A stretch of 64,000 bases of DNA from assembly GCF_011392115.1 (NCBI RefSeq), contig NZ_JAAJBT010000002.1:372001-436000 (forward strand). Direction: 5' to 3'. Origin of the DNA: Flavobacterium difficile. Lineage in GTDB: Bacteria; Bacteroidota; Bacteroidia; Flavobacteriales; Flavobacteriaceae. Under the pieces are notes generated by a model. The model was not told the DNA's origin. It did not search any database and worked only from the letters and a program-made list of their open reading frames with translations. Positions 1-6,660 of this stretch are shown here, in pieces. The translations under genes and the position numbers were made by a program. Positions within the stretch are counted from its first letter, which is position 1. Each line of letters begins with the position of its first letter.

Positions 1-230
1 TCTAAGCAAACAAAGTCAGCAATGAAAATATCAATAATGTGTTGTCTTCTGAATTTATACTTAAGATTTTTATTTCTTAAATATTCCCACAAAATGGCTT
101 CAGCTTGTGTGCTGTTTTTCTTGTTTTCTTTTTGAAGTTCTTTTAAAAGTTTATATGTGGATGGTCGAGCTGTTTCGTATTTTTGTTTAACACGTTCGAT
201 TTCCCCTCCTTTGGAGGGGCTAGGGGAGGC
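1..230 (-). other. DUF559 (Vsr-like endonuclease family) domain inserted in recG
   Basis: From about RecG residue 415 the frame reads a Pro/Gly-rich linker (ASPSPSKGGE) and then a DUF559 pattern: AEAILWEYLRNKNL, YKFRRQH and FIADFVCL. This is the order AE..LW..LR, KFRRQH, ADF.C of DUF559 (PF04480), a family related to PD-(D/E)XK Vsr-type nucleases. The insertion lies between helicase motifs II and III. Its 3' end, including the later catalytic residues and re-entry into RecG, is beyond the window. No stop codon or frameshift is seen. Confidence 0.85.
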
Positions 231-1472
231 TTTACCCCAAAGCTTACTTCTTTGTTCGACACCAAAACGATGTTGTTCATCAATTACGGCTAAACCTAAA
301 TTTTTAAATTGGACTTTATCTTCCAATAAAGCGTGTGTTCCGATGATGATATCTAACGTTCCGTTTTCTAATTCTTCATGAATGATTCTTCGTTGTGCAA
401 TTTTCGTAGAGCCAGTTAAAATTCGGATGTTGATGTTTAAATCTTTGGCTAATTCGGTAATTCCATTATAATGTTGATTGGCTAAAATTTCCGTTGGAGC
501 CATCAGACAACTTTGAAAGCCATTGTCTTTCGCGATAAGCATACACATTAACGCAACAATGGTTTTTCCTGAACCTACATCGCCTTGTAATAAACGATTC
601 ATTTGAGCGTGACTTCCTAAGTCGTTCCGAATTTCTTTTAATACGCGTTTTTGCGCATTGGTCAATTCAAAAGGTAAATGATTGTTGTAAAAGTTATTAA
701 AGTTTTCGCCGATTTTTTCAAAGGGAAAACCTTTAATTTTATGTTTTCGAATTAAGTTTTTCGTAATTAATTGCAGTTGGATGAAAAACAATTCTTCAAA
801 TTTTAATCGGAATTGCGCTTTGGCTAATAAATCTTGATTTTTCGGAAAATGTATGTTGATTAAAGCGTCTTTTTTCGGAATTAATTTTAATTCTTCCATA
901 ATAGAAGCAGGCAAGGTTTCCGAAAATAATTGATGGGTTTCCGAAAACAATTGCATCATCATTTTATTGATGACTTTATTCGTAACGCCTTTATTGTTGA
1001 GTTTTTCTGTGCTTGGATAAACCGGTTGCATCGCACTTCGTAAAGCGGTTTTGTGTTCTTCTAACAATTCCATTTCTGGATGTGCCATATTGAAAACCGA
1101 ACCAAATTGCGTCACTTTTCCAAAAATAACATAAACGGTATTGAGTTTTAAACTTTCTTTTACCCATTTTTGACCTTGGAACCAAACTAATTCCATTTGA
1201 CCCGTATCGTCTAAAAATGTCGCGACTAATCTCGATTTTCCTTTGCCTTGATCGATGGTTTTGATATGAACGACTTTTCCCACAATCTGCACTTCCGAAT
1301 TACTATTTACCAACTGATTGATTTTAAAATAACGGGTTCTGTCGATGTATCTGTTCGGATATAAATTGATTAAATCACCATATTTATGAATGTTCATTTC
1401 CTTGCGCAGTAAATCGCCACGTTGCGGACCAACGCCTTTCAAATATTCTATGGGAGTTTCGAGTAGGTTCAT
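1..1472 (-). CDS. recG: ATP-dependent DNA helicase RecG (5' part) with in-frame DUF559 insertion
   Basis: RecG remodels stalled forks and branched DNA. I translated the minus strand from the ATG at 1472 to the left edge and found one open frame. The N-terminal wedge/OB region (GVGPQRGDLL near residue 14) is followed by Walker A GDVGSGKT, motif Ia MAPTEILA and motif II DEQHRFG (D398-H401). After RSKLWGK, where RecG should continue through a short loop to motif III (TATPIP), the frame instead enters an Ala-Ser-Pro-Ser-Pro linker and a DUF559-like domain that is still open at position 1. Motifs III-VI therefore lie outside the window. The upstream minus-strand neighbour is the PP-loop gene at 1659-2393. 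The RecG call is firm; whether the protein is active cannot be judged here. Confidence 0.95.
   Translation of the reverse strand, partial: MNLLETPIEYLKGVGPQRGDLLRKEMNIHKYGDLINLYPNRYIDRTRYFKINQLVNSNSEVQIVGKVVHIKTIDQGKGKSRLVATFLDDTGQMELVWFQGQKWVKESLKLNTVYVIFGKVTQFGSVFNMAHPEMELLEEHKTALRSAMQPVYPSTEKLNNKGVTNKVINKMMMQLFSETHQLFSETLPASIMEELKLIPKKDALINIHFPKNQDLLAKAQFRLKFEELFFIQLQLITKNLIRKHKIKGFPFEKIGENFNNFYNNHLPFELTNAQKRVLKEIRNDLGSHAQMNRLLQGDVGSGKTIVALMCMLIAKDNGFQSCLMAPTEILANQHYNGITELAKDLNINIRILTGSTKIAQRRIIHEELENGTLDIIIGTHALLEDKVQFKNLGLAVIDEQHRFGVEQRSKLWGKASPSPSKGGEIERVKQKYETARPSTYKLLKELQKENKKNSTQAEAILWEYLRNKNLKYKFRRQHIIDIFIADFVCL
203..219. repeat. GC-rich perfect hairpin at the linker of the recG insertion
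   Basis: The arms cccctcc (203-209) and ggagggg (213-219) flank a 3-nt loop, followed at 223-229 by ggggagg. The block is far more G/C-rich than its surroundings. It encodes the PSPSKGG linker exactly where RecG sequence stops and the DUF559 insertion begins, so it looks like the end of an inserted element. Confidence 0.7.
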
Positions 1473-1658
1473 TGAAGTGTTCAGTGCTCAGTATTTAGTG
1501 TTCAGTCTCAGTTTGATTATTTTAAGAACGAATTTAAGTTATTTTAATTAGGAATCAAATTTGTAACACAGATTTAAGAAATTATATAAATTTTGGAAAT
1601 TTCTCCAATCTGTGTAAAAAAAACTATGTAAATCATTTTAATCTGTACAATCTGTTTC
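1473..1658. repeat. Intergenic spacer with CAGT-type words and an ACACAGATT hairpin
   Basis: Near recG (about 1478-1510) are CAGT/CAGTCT words like those at 10464-10640. The arms acacagatt (1566-1574) and aatctgtgt (1607-1615) then form an imperfect stem with inner pairing taagaaat/atttct. The same element recurs at 2426-2475, and half-copies occur in the 57.4-57.9 kb array. No gene is seen. Confidence 0.6.
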
Positions 1659-2393
1659 CTATTTCGGAATTAAATCGATATACCAAAAACCGTAAATAGG
1701 TTCATCTGAATCTACATCGCAAGCGGTGTTAGATGGCGTTGTGTTTTTTGGTTTTTCGTATTTTTTATGAACGATTTCTCCGATTTCAAATGCAATTGGA
1801 TTGTTGAAAATCGGTCCGTCAAAAGTGAACGTATGAAATTCGCCGTTTTCGCCACAAACGTCTACATTTTCTGGTAAATCGTTAATGAAATCTTCATTGA
1901 TAATTCTTCCAACAAAACTTTGGTCTAAATACTTTTCGTTGACACAAGTTACGATGGTTTTGAAACCTAAATTTGTAAAATCGTGAATAAGTGCTTTAGT
2001 ATCCATTTTCCATAATGGGAATTCCCCAACCAAACCGCCTTCTTTTAGTTTGTCTTCACGGTATTTTCGCAAATCTTCTAAAAAGATATCACCAAAAATA
2101 GCATGTGTCACACCATTTTCTTTAAATTTTGATAAGGTGTTTTTCATTACCTCTTCATAAACTTCCATCGTTGGCATTTCTGGAATCATCATTTTGGTTA
2201 GTGGTAATTGCAAACTTTTAGCTTGTAAATCTAACAGTTCTACACGAACGCCGTGCATAGAAATACGCTGGTATTGTTCGCTTACACTTGTGAGTAAAGA
2301 AACAATTTCGAATTCTTGGTTTTGTAAGGTTTTGTATAAAGCAAAGGCAGAATCTTTTCCGCTGCTCCAATTAAATAAGGCTTTCTTTTTCAA
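1659..2393 (-). CDS. Diphthine-ammonia ligase-like PP-loop ATP-binding protein (Dph6/MJ0570 family)
   Basis: The 244-aa protein begins with a PP-loop (SSGKDSAFAL, residues 10-19) typical of ATP pyrophosphatases of the adenine nucleotide alpha-hydrolase fold. GDIFLEDLRKYRE and the later GENGEFHT motif match the Diphthami_syn_2 (Dph6) family. Bacteria lack diphthamide, so the bacterial substrate is unknown. It is probably a cytoplasmic ligase or amidase that activates a carboxylate with ATP. It lies upstream of recG on the same strand, separated by a repeat-rich spacer. The family call is good and the reaction is not known. Confidence 0.8.
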   Translation of the reverse strand: MKKKALFNWSSGKDSAFALYKTLQNQEFEIVSLLTSVSEQYQRISMHGVRVELLDLQAKSLQLPLTKMMIPEMPTMEVYEEVMKNTLSKFKENGVTHAIFGDIFLEDLRKYREDKLKEGGLVGEFPLWKMDTKALIHDFTNLGFKTIVTCVNEKYLDQSFVGRIINEDFINDLPENVDVCGENGEFHTFTFDGPIFNNPIAFEIGEIVHKKYEKPKNTTPSNTACDVDSDEPIYGFWYIDLIPK

Positions 2394-2425
2394 TGATAAT
2401 ATTTAAAATAAATGTGAAGTTTGGA

Positions 2426-2475
2426 ACACAGATTAAAGAAATTTTAAAAATTTATATAATTTCTCCAATCTATGT
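2426..2475. repeat. Second ACACAGATT...AATCTATGT hairpin element
   Basis: The arms acacagatt (2426-2434) and aatctatgt (2467-2475) match the element at 1566-1615 closely. It lies in the spacer between the divergent PP-loop and M1 peptidase genes. The rest of this 254-bp spacer is AT-rich, with one short heptad run at 2533-2560. Confidence 0.6.
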
Positions 2476-2532
2476 CAAAAAAATGATACGTGAAGAAGTT
2501 CTATTTTCTTTAATAAATCTCAAATGAAACTT

Positions 2533-2560
2533 CGTAAATCCAAATTCGTAAATCGTAATT
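2533..2560. repeat. Short heptad array, cgtaaat family
   Basis: Four consecutive 7-bp words (cgtaaat, ccaaatt, cgtaaat, cgtaatt) belong to the same word family as 49268-49351, 39954-39995 and 20568-20588. Unlike most such arrays, it lies upstream of both flanking genes. Confidence 0.55.
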
Positions 2561-2647
2561 TGAAAGCGAAGATAAGTTATAATTTGTGAATTAAGAAAGC
2601 CGTGAATTTGAAAATGTTTATATTCGTATCAGATTTTAAATTTATTT

Positions 2648-4717
2648 ATGAGAACATTATTTTTTCTGCTTTTTTCTATTCTTACTTTTTCACAACAAAC
2701 CAAATCCGTTGATTTTTTAATTTGTAATGCAGTTATAGAACCTCACTTTTTTGATAAATCTATTTCAGGAAGTGTATTTTATCAATTTGATGTCCAAAAA
2801 GCAATTGATACCATTAGAATTGATGCAAAGGATATGAAATTTGAAGAAGTACTTTTAAATGGAAATAAAGTAAAATTTAAAAACAATACAAAAGAATTAT
2901 TACTTTATGAAGGTTATAATATTGGTCTTAATGTAGTTACTTTTGATTATAAAGCCATCCCAAAACAAACATTATACTTTACAGGATCTGAAGAAAATTT
3001 GCAAATCTGGACACAAGGTCAAGGTCGCTATACTAGTCATTGGTTGCCGAGTTTTGATGATGTGAATGAGAAGGTAATTTTTAATATGAATGTGATTTTC
3101 AAAAGAAATTTCACTGTTATAGCAAATGGTTTAAATCAAAGTAGAAAAGGAGATATGTTTACTTTTACTAGCTATAATAAATCAAGCATATATCCTTTTC
3201 ATATGCAAAACCCCATGTCGTCTTACTTAGTCATGTTGGCGATTGGAAATTTTCAAAAGCAAGAAACCAAAAGCAAATCGGGTACACCATTAGAGTTTTA
3301 TATTGATAAGAAGGATGTGGCTAAATTTGAACCGACTTACCGCTATTCCAAACAAATTTTCGATTATTTAGAACAAGAAATCGGCGTGAAATATCCTTGG
3401 AAAATTTACCGTCAAGTTCCAGTTAGAGATTTTTTATATGCTGGAATGGAGAATACCACATCCACTATTTTTGCACAAGATTTTGTGGTGGATTCGATTG
3501 GATTTAATGATAAAAATTACATCAATGTGAATGCACATGAATTGGCGCATCAATGGTTTGGCGATTTAATTACGGCGCAATCTGGAAAACACCATTGGTT
3601 GCAAGAAGGTTTCGCCACGTATTATGCTTTATTAGCTGAGAAAGAAGTTTTTGGCGACGATTATTTCTATAACGAATTGTACGATTATGCGTTGCAATTG
3701 AGAAGTGCCGCCAAAACGGATACGATTCCAGTTATGAATGAAAAAGCAAGTTCCTTATCGTTTTACAAAAAAGGTGCTTGGGCTTTGCATACGTTACGTG
3801 AAGATATTGGCGCTAAAAAATTTCAGAAAGCTGTAAAAAAATATTTGAAAAAATACCAATACAAAAACGTTGTTACAGATGAATTTTTAGCGGAAGTCAA
3901 AAAAGTGGCAAAGCATTTCGATACTGAAAATTTCAAAAAGAAATGGCTAGAAGCTTCCGGCTTCGATATGCTTTTAGCAGAAAGTTATTTGATGAAGAAT
4001 AAATCGGTTGCCGCTTATATTCAACTCACCAAAGAGAAAAAGGATTTGGAGAATTACAAAGCAATATTGCAATCGGATACTTATTTTCCAATTAAACAAT
4101 ATATTTTCTATAAATTGGCTACTACATCTTTTGAAGAGAAAAAAGAGTTGATTGAAATCGGAATGAAACAAAACTTGTATGTCCGACAAGCCATTGCAGA
4201 AACACTAACAATTATTCCTAGCGAGTTTCAAAAACAATATGAAACTTTCCTTGATGATGCGTCATATCAAACCAGAGAAATTGCATTGGTCAATTTGAGT
4301 ACTAATTTTCCTAATGAAGTCAATAGATTTTTAAACAAGTTAAACAATCAAGTAGGAAATAACGACAAAAATCTGCGAATTACTTGGTTAAAAACAACCA
4401 TCACAAAAGGAGAAATTTCAGAATTTGAACAAAAAGAGTGTATTGAAGAATTATTAAAATATGCTTCTGAGGATTATGAATCGTCAATTCGTGAAAACGC
4501 TTTAGATGTTTTGTTAACAGTAAACAGAAATAATCCTAAAGTAATTCAGTCTTTATTTCAAGCTACAACACATCATAAATGGCAGTTTACTAAATTTTCT
4601 AGAGAAAAAATTCGTGAATTGTTGAAAAACAAAGAGTTTAGAAGTCGAGTAGAAGCTTTGGTTGAAACAGCTGATGAAAAAACGGCTGCTTTGTATTTGA
4701 AGTTTTTGAAGGAGTAA
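2648..4717 (+). CDS. M1 family zinc aminopeptidase, exported
   Basis: The 689-aa protein has a signal peptide ending near ILTFSQ, an M1 substrate-anchoring motif AGMEN (265-269) and the zinc site HELAH (297-301) with E320 in WLQEGFA. These features define gluzincin aminopeptidases that remove N-terminal residues from peptides. The C-terminal third (from about 450) is alpha-helical and repeat-like (ERAP1_C/HEAT type). Export suggests peptide scavenging in the periplasm or outside the cell. It is a single-gene unit, with a large inverted repeat just after the stop codon. All catalytic residues are present. Confidence 0.92.
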   Translation: MRTLFFLLFSILTFSQQTKSVDFLICNAVIEPHFFDKSISGSVFYQFDVQKAIDTIRIDAKDMKFEEVLLNGNKVKFKNNTKELLLYEGYNIGLNVVTFDYKAIPKQTLYFTGSEENLQIWTQGQGRYTSHWLPSFDDVNEKVIFNMNVIFKRNFTVIANGLNQSRKGDMFTFTSYNKSSIYPFHMQNPMSSYLVMLAIGNFQKQETKSKSGTPLEFYIDKKDVAKFEPTYRYSKQIFDYLEQEIGVKYPWKIYRQVPVRDFLYAGMENTTSTIFAQDFVVDSIGFNDKNYINVNAHELAHQWFGDLITAQSGKHHWLQEGFATYYALLAEKEVFGDDYFYNELYDYALQLRSAAKTDTIPVMNEKASSLSFYKKGAWALHTLREDIGAKKFQKAVKKYLKKYQYKNVVTDEFLAEVKKVAKHFDTENFKKKWLEASGFDMLLAESYLMKNKSVAAYIQLTKEKKDLENYKAILQSDTYFPIKQYIFYKLATTSFEEKKELIEIGMKQNLYVRQAIAETLTIIPSEFQKQYETFLDDASYQTREIALVNLSTNFPNEVNRFLNKLNNQVGNNDKNLRITWLKTTITKGEISEFEQKECIEELLKYASEDYESSIRENALDVLLTVNRNNPKVIQSLFQATTHHKWQFTKFSREKIRELLKNKEFRSRVEALVETADEKTAALYLKFLKE

Positions 4718-4725
4718 AAATAATT

Positions 4726-4797
4726 TTGTCATTCTGAACTTGTTTCAGCATCTATCTACAAACAAGTTCAGATGCTGAAACGAGTTCAGCATGACAA
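4726..4797. terminator. Long inverted repeat between convergent genes
   Basis: The arms 4726-4753 and 4770-4797 are 28 bp each with two mismatches, around a 16-nt loop, and contain the TTCAGCATCT core. Placement between the stop codons of the M1 peptidase (+) and the membrane protein (-) suits a bidirectional terminator. The size and exactness also resemble a dispersed palindromic element. Confidence 0.65.
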
Positions 4798-4807
4798 TAG
4801 GGAGAAT

Positions 4808-5332
4808 TTAAAAAACACGTTTTAATTCTTCTTTTATAAAACTAATGGCCACAGCACTTGCGCTTTCTGTTTGAGTTAATTCGGTAAGTAAAAAAGTTCT
4901 TAGTTCGTTTCCAGTTTTTACTTCACCATTAATAGAAGTTTGACGAATTTGTGTAATGATACTGTTTTTCGCTTTCATCACAATTTCCCAGGAATCTTGT
5001 GTGATATAAATTTGCTGCGCAATATTGTGTTCGTATTCGGTTTGAATGTTGTGTATTAAAAAAGTAGCATAATTTGTTGCGTCTAAATCGTTTGGTTCTA
5101 CACGCATCATTAAGTTAATTGGATTAATTCTTTCTAAAAACAACACAATTCGCTCGTAAGCTTGAAGTTTTATTGGTAAACTTTGATGTTGGTTTTCACG
5201 CAACAACTCAAATTTACGTTTGTATTCTTCATTTTTAAAAAATTTATGTAGTAATCCAAATGCCACACCACCAGTAATAATTGATGGTATAGTGTAAGTT
5301 GCAATTTCCAGTAATTTCTGTTCAAAATTCAT
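4808..5332 (-). CDS. Conserved hypothetical membrane-anchored protein
   Basis: This 174-aa protein has one hydrophobic segment (about residues 11-30, ATYTIPSIITGGVAFGLLHK) followed by a charged helical region through the C-terminus. No catalytic motif is visible. The topology suggests one N-terminal membrane helix with a cytoplasmic helical domain. Proteins of this shape are common single-copy hypotheticals in Flavobacteriia. It is transcribed divergently from the 5424 gene with a short spacer. I do not recognise a function. Confidence 0.7.
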   Translation of the reverse strand: MNFEQKLLEIATYTIPSIITGGVAFGLLHKFFKNEEYKRKFELLRENQHQSLPIKLQAYERIVLFLERINPINLMMRVEPNDLDATNYATFLIHNIQTEYEHNIAQQIYITQDSWEIVMKAKNSIITQIRQTSINGEVKTGNELRTFLLTELTQTESASAVAISFIKEELKRVF

Positions 5333-5372
5333 TTTCGGTTTTTTTACAAATCTAAAATATTTTTTCTAAATT

Positions 5373-5401
5373 TTGAAATTATCTTTATTTTCTTATATTT
5401 G
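5373..5401 (+). promoter_or_regulatory. Bacteroidota-type promoter for the 5424 gene
   Basis: TTG (5373-5375) is followed after 18 bp by TATATTTG (5394-5401), matching the flavobacterial TTG/TAnnTTTG consensus. The TTG that could be read as an upstream start codon is the -33 element, which supports the ATG at 5424. Confidence 0.6.
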
Positions 5402-5423
5402 TTTGTATCTCAATAATTTAAAA

Positions 5424-6602
5424 ATGAAAAAAGCATTTTTTTTCTTCCTTTTTCTTCTTTCTTTTTTGTCTTTTTCACAGACGAAGGAATTTACCCTTAT
5501 TTTTAAAGATGTAAAAACTGGAAATTTAATAGAAAATGTTTTAGTTAATATTTTAAGAACCAATGAGAATTTTTTAAGTAATAAAGAAGGATTAGTCAAA
5601 TTTAAGTTAGATAAACCTTCAAGAATAATAGTATCTCAAACAGAATATAAGCAAGTAACGCTGAACTCGGTCACTTTTAAAGAACCAGAACTGATAATAG
5701 AACTAGAAAGTATCTCTCAAGACATTGAAGACGTTGTAATTACAAACCGACAATCATTTAGTATTTTAAAAACGCTGATTAACAAGTCGATGAAGCAATT
5801 AACAGCACCAATAAATCTGAAAATTTATTCGAGAGAATTTTTTAAATACAATAATGAATATACTTCTTATTCAGATGGTTTAGTCAATTTTTGTTTGAAA
5901 GAAAAACCAGATAAGTTTGCTGCTGATATTTTGGTAGAACAAAACAGAACTTACAATTTGATCAATAATGAAAAGATTGAAAAGAAAACGTTGAGCTACA
6001 ACATGTACGATATCATTCAGAATTATTACGATTTTAAATACATCAATAATTTAGCAGAATCGAAAGCCAAAAAGAAATTCGAATTTGAGATTAAAACCGT
6101 TAGAGGAAAGGCAAATTTTTATCAAATGGTAATCACACCCAAACCAGAAATTGAAGAATTTTTGCCCACAGTTACTATTGTTTACGATTTTAAAAAGAAT
6201 ATTATTTTAGAATTAGAATATTTCGTTGAACCTAATCGTTTTGAGTTTTCAGATGTTTCCAATTTAAAAGTGGTAAAGGGAAAAGTTTTCAATTCCACTT
6301 TTAAAGCTTTATATCTTGTTGATGGTGACGATTATTTTTTAGCCAGTACTAAAGAAGAAATTGGTATAATGGTAAAGGATAAGAAAGACGTTGAAAATAA
6401 AGTGGAAGTTATTAATTATTTAATGACGACTCAACATAGTAGAAAATTTGTGCCGTACCAAAAAGATGATGTTTTTAAAGAAAAATCATTGATTAACAAG
6501 AAAAACTCAATAATTACAGAATATTGGGAAACTAATTCCGGATTATTATTGACTAAAGAAGAGAAAAAAATTGTTGATAATTTGCAACTAAATGCCAACT
6601 AA
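5424..6602 (+). CDS. Exported protein with carboxypeptidase-regulatory-like domain
   Basis: From the ATG at 5424 the protein is about 392 aa and starts with a strong signal peptide (KKAFFFFLFLL...SFSQ). An extension to 5373 would use a TTG inside the promoter and disrupt the signal peptide. The first domain (about residues 22-105: FKDVKTGNLIENVLVNI, then SISQDIEDVVI) resembles the CarboxypepD_reg-like beta-sandwich found before TonB-dependent receptors and in many Bacteroidota envelope proteins. The rest is beta-rich without a recognised domain. There is no beta-barrel or sorting domain, so it is probably periplasmic. Function unknown. Confidence 0.75.
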   Translation: MKKAFFFFLFLLSFLSFSQTKEFTLIFKDVKTGNLIENVLVNILRTNENFLSNKEGLVKFKLDKPSRIIVSQTEYKQVTLNSVTFKEPELIIELESISQDIEDVVITNRQSFSILKTLINKSMKQLTAPINLKIYSREFFKYNNEYTSYSDGLVNFCLKEKPDKFAADILVEQNRTYNLINNEKIEKKTLSYNMYDIIQNYYDFKYINNLAESKAKKKFEFEIKTVRGKANFYQMVITPKPEIEEFLPTVTIVYDFKKNIILELEYFVEPNRFEFSDVSNLKVVKGKVFNSTFKALYLVDGDDYFLASTKEEIGIMVKDKKDVENKVEVINYLMTTQHSRKFVPYQKDDVFKEKSLINKKNSIITEYWETNSGLLLTKEEKKIVDNLQLNAN

Positions 6603-6608
6603 ATATAG

Positions 6609-6637
6609 TTGAAATCACTTCATAATCTGTATTTTTG
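6609..6637 (+). promoter_or_regulatory. Promoter of the UvrD-family helicase gene
   Basis: TTG (6609-6611), 18 bp, then TATTTTTG (6630-6637) lies 24 bp before the ATG at 6661. This is a good match to the flavobacterial housekeeping consensus. Confidence 0.55.
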
Positions 6638-6660
6638 CTATCAAATTAGCTCTTTTTAAA

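Noticed and set aside
1..240. Intein in RecG
   Set aside because: The junction reads GKASPSPSKGG with no Cys or Ser/Thr as first residue and no intein block A pattern; the inserted sequence fits DUF559 instead.
157..381. Plus-strand reading frame of 74 codons at the left end
   Set aside because: It is antisense to the recG/DUF559 frame, which has clear helicase and DUF559 motifs; the plus frame has no recognisable domain.
5373..5423. Alternative N-terminal extension of the carboxypeptidase-like protein
   Set aside because: The TTG start coincides with the -33 element of a good promoter and the extension would precede the signal peptide with unrelated sequence.
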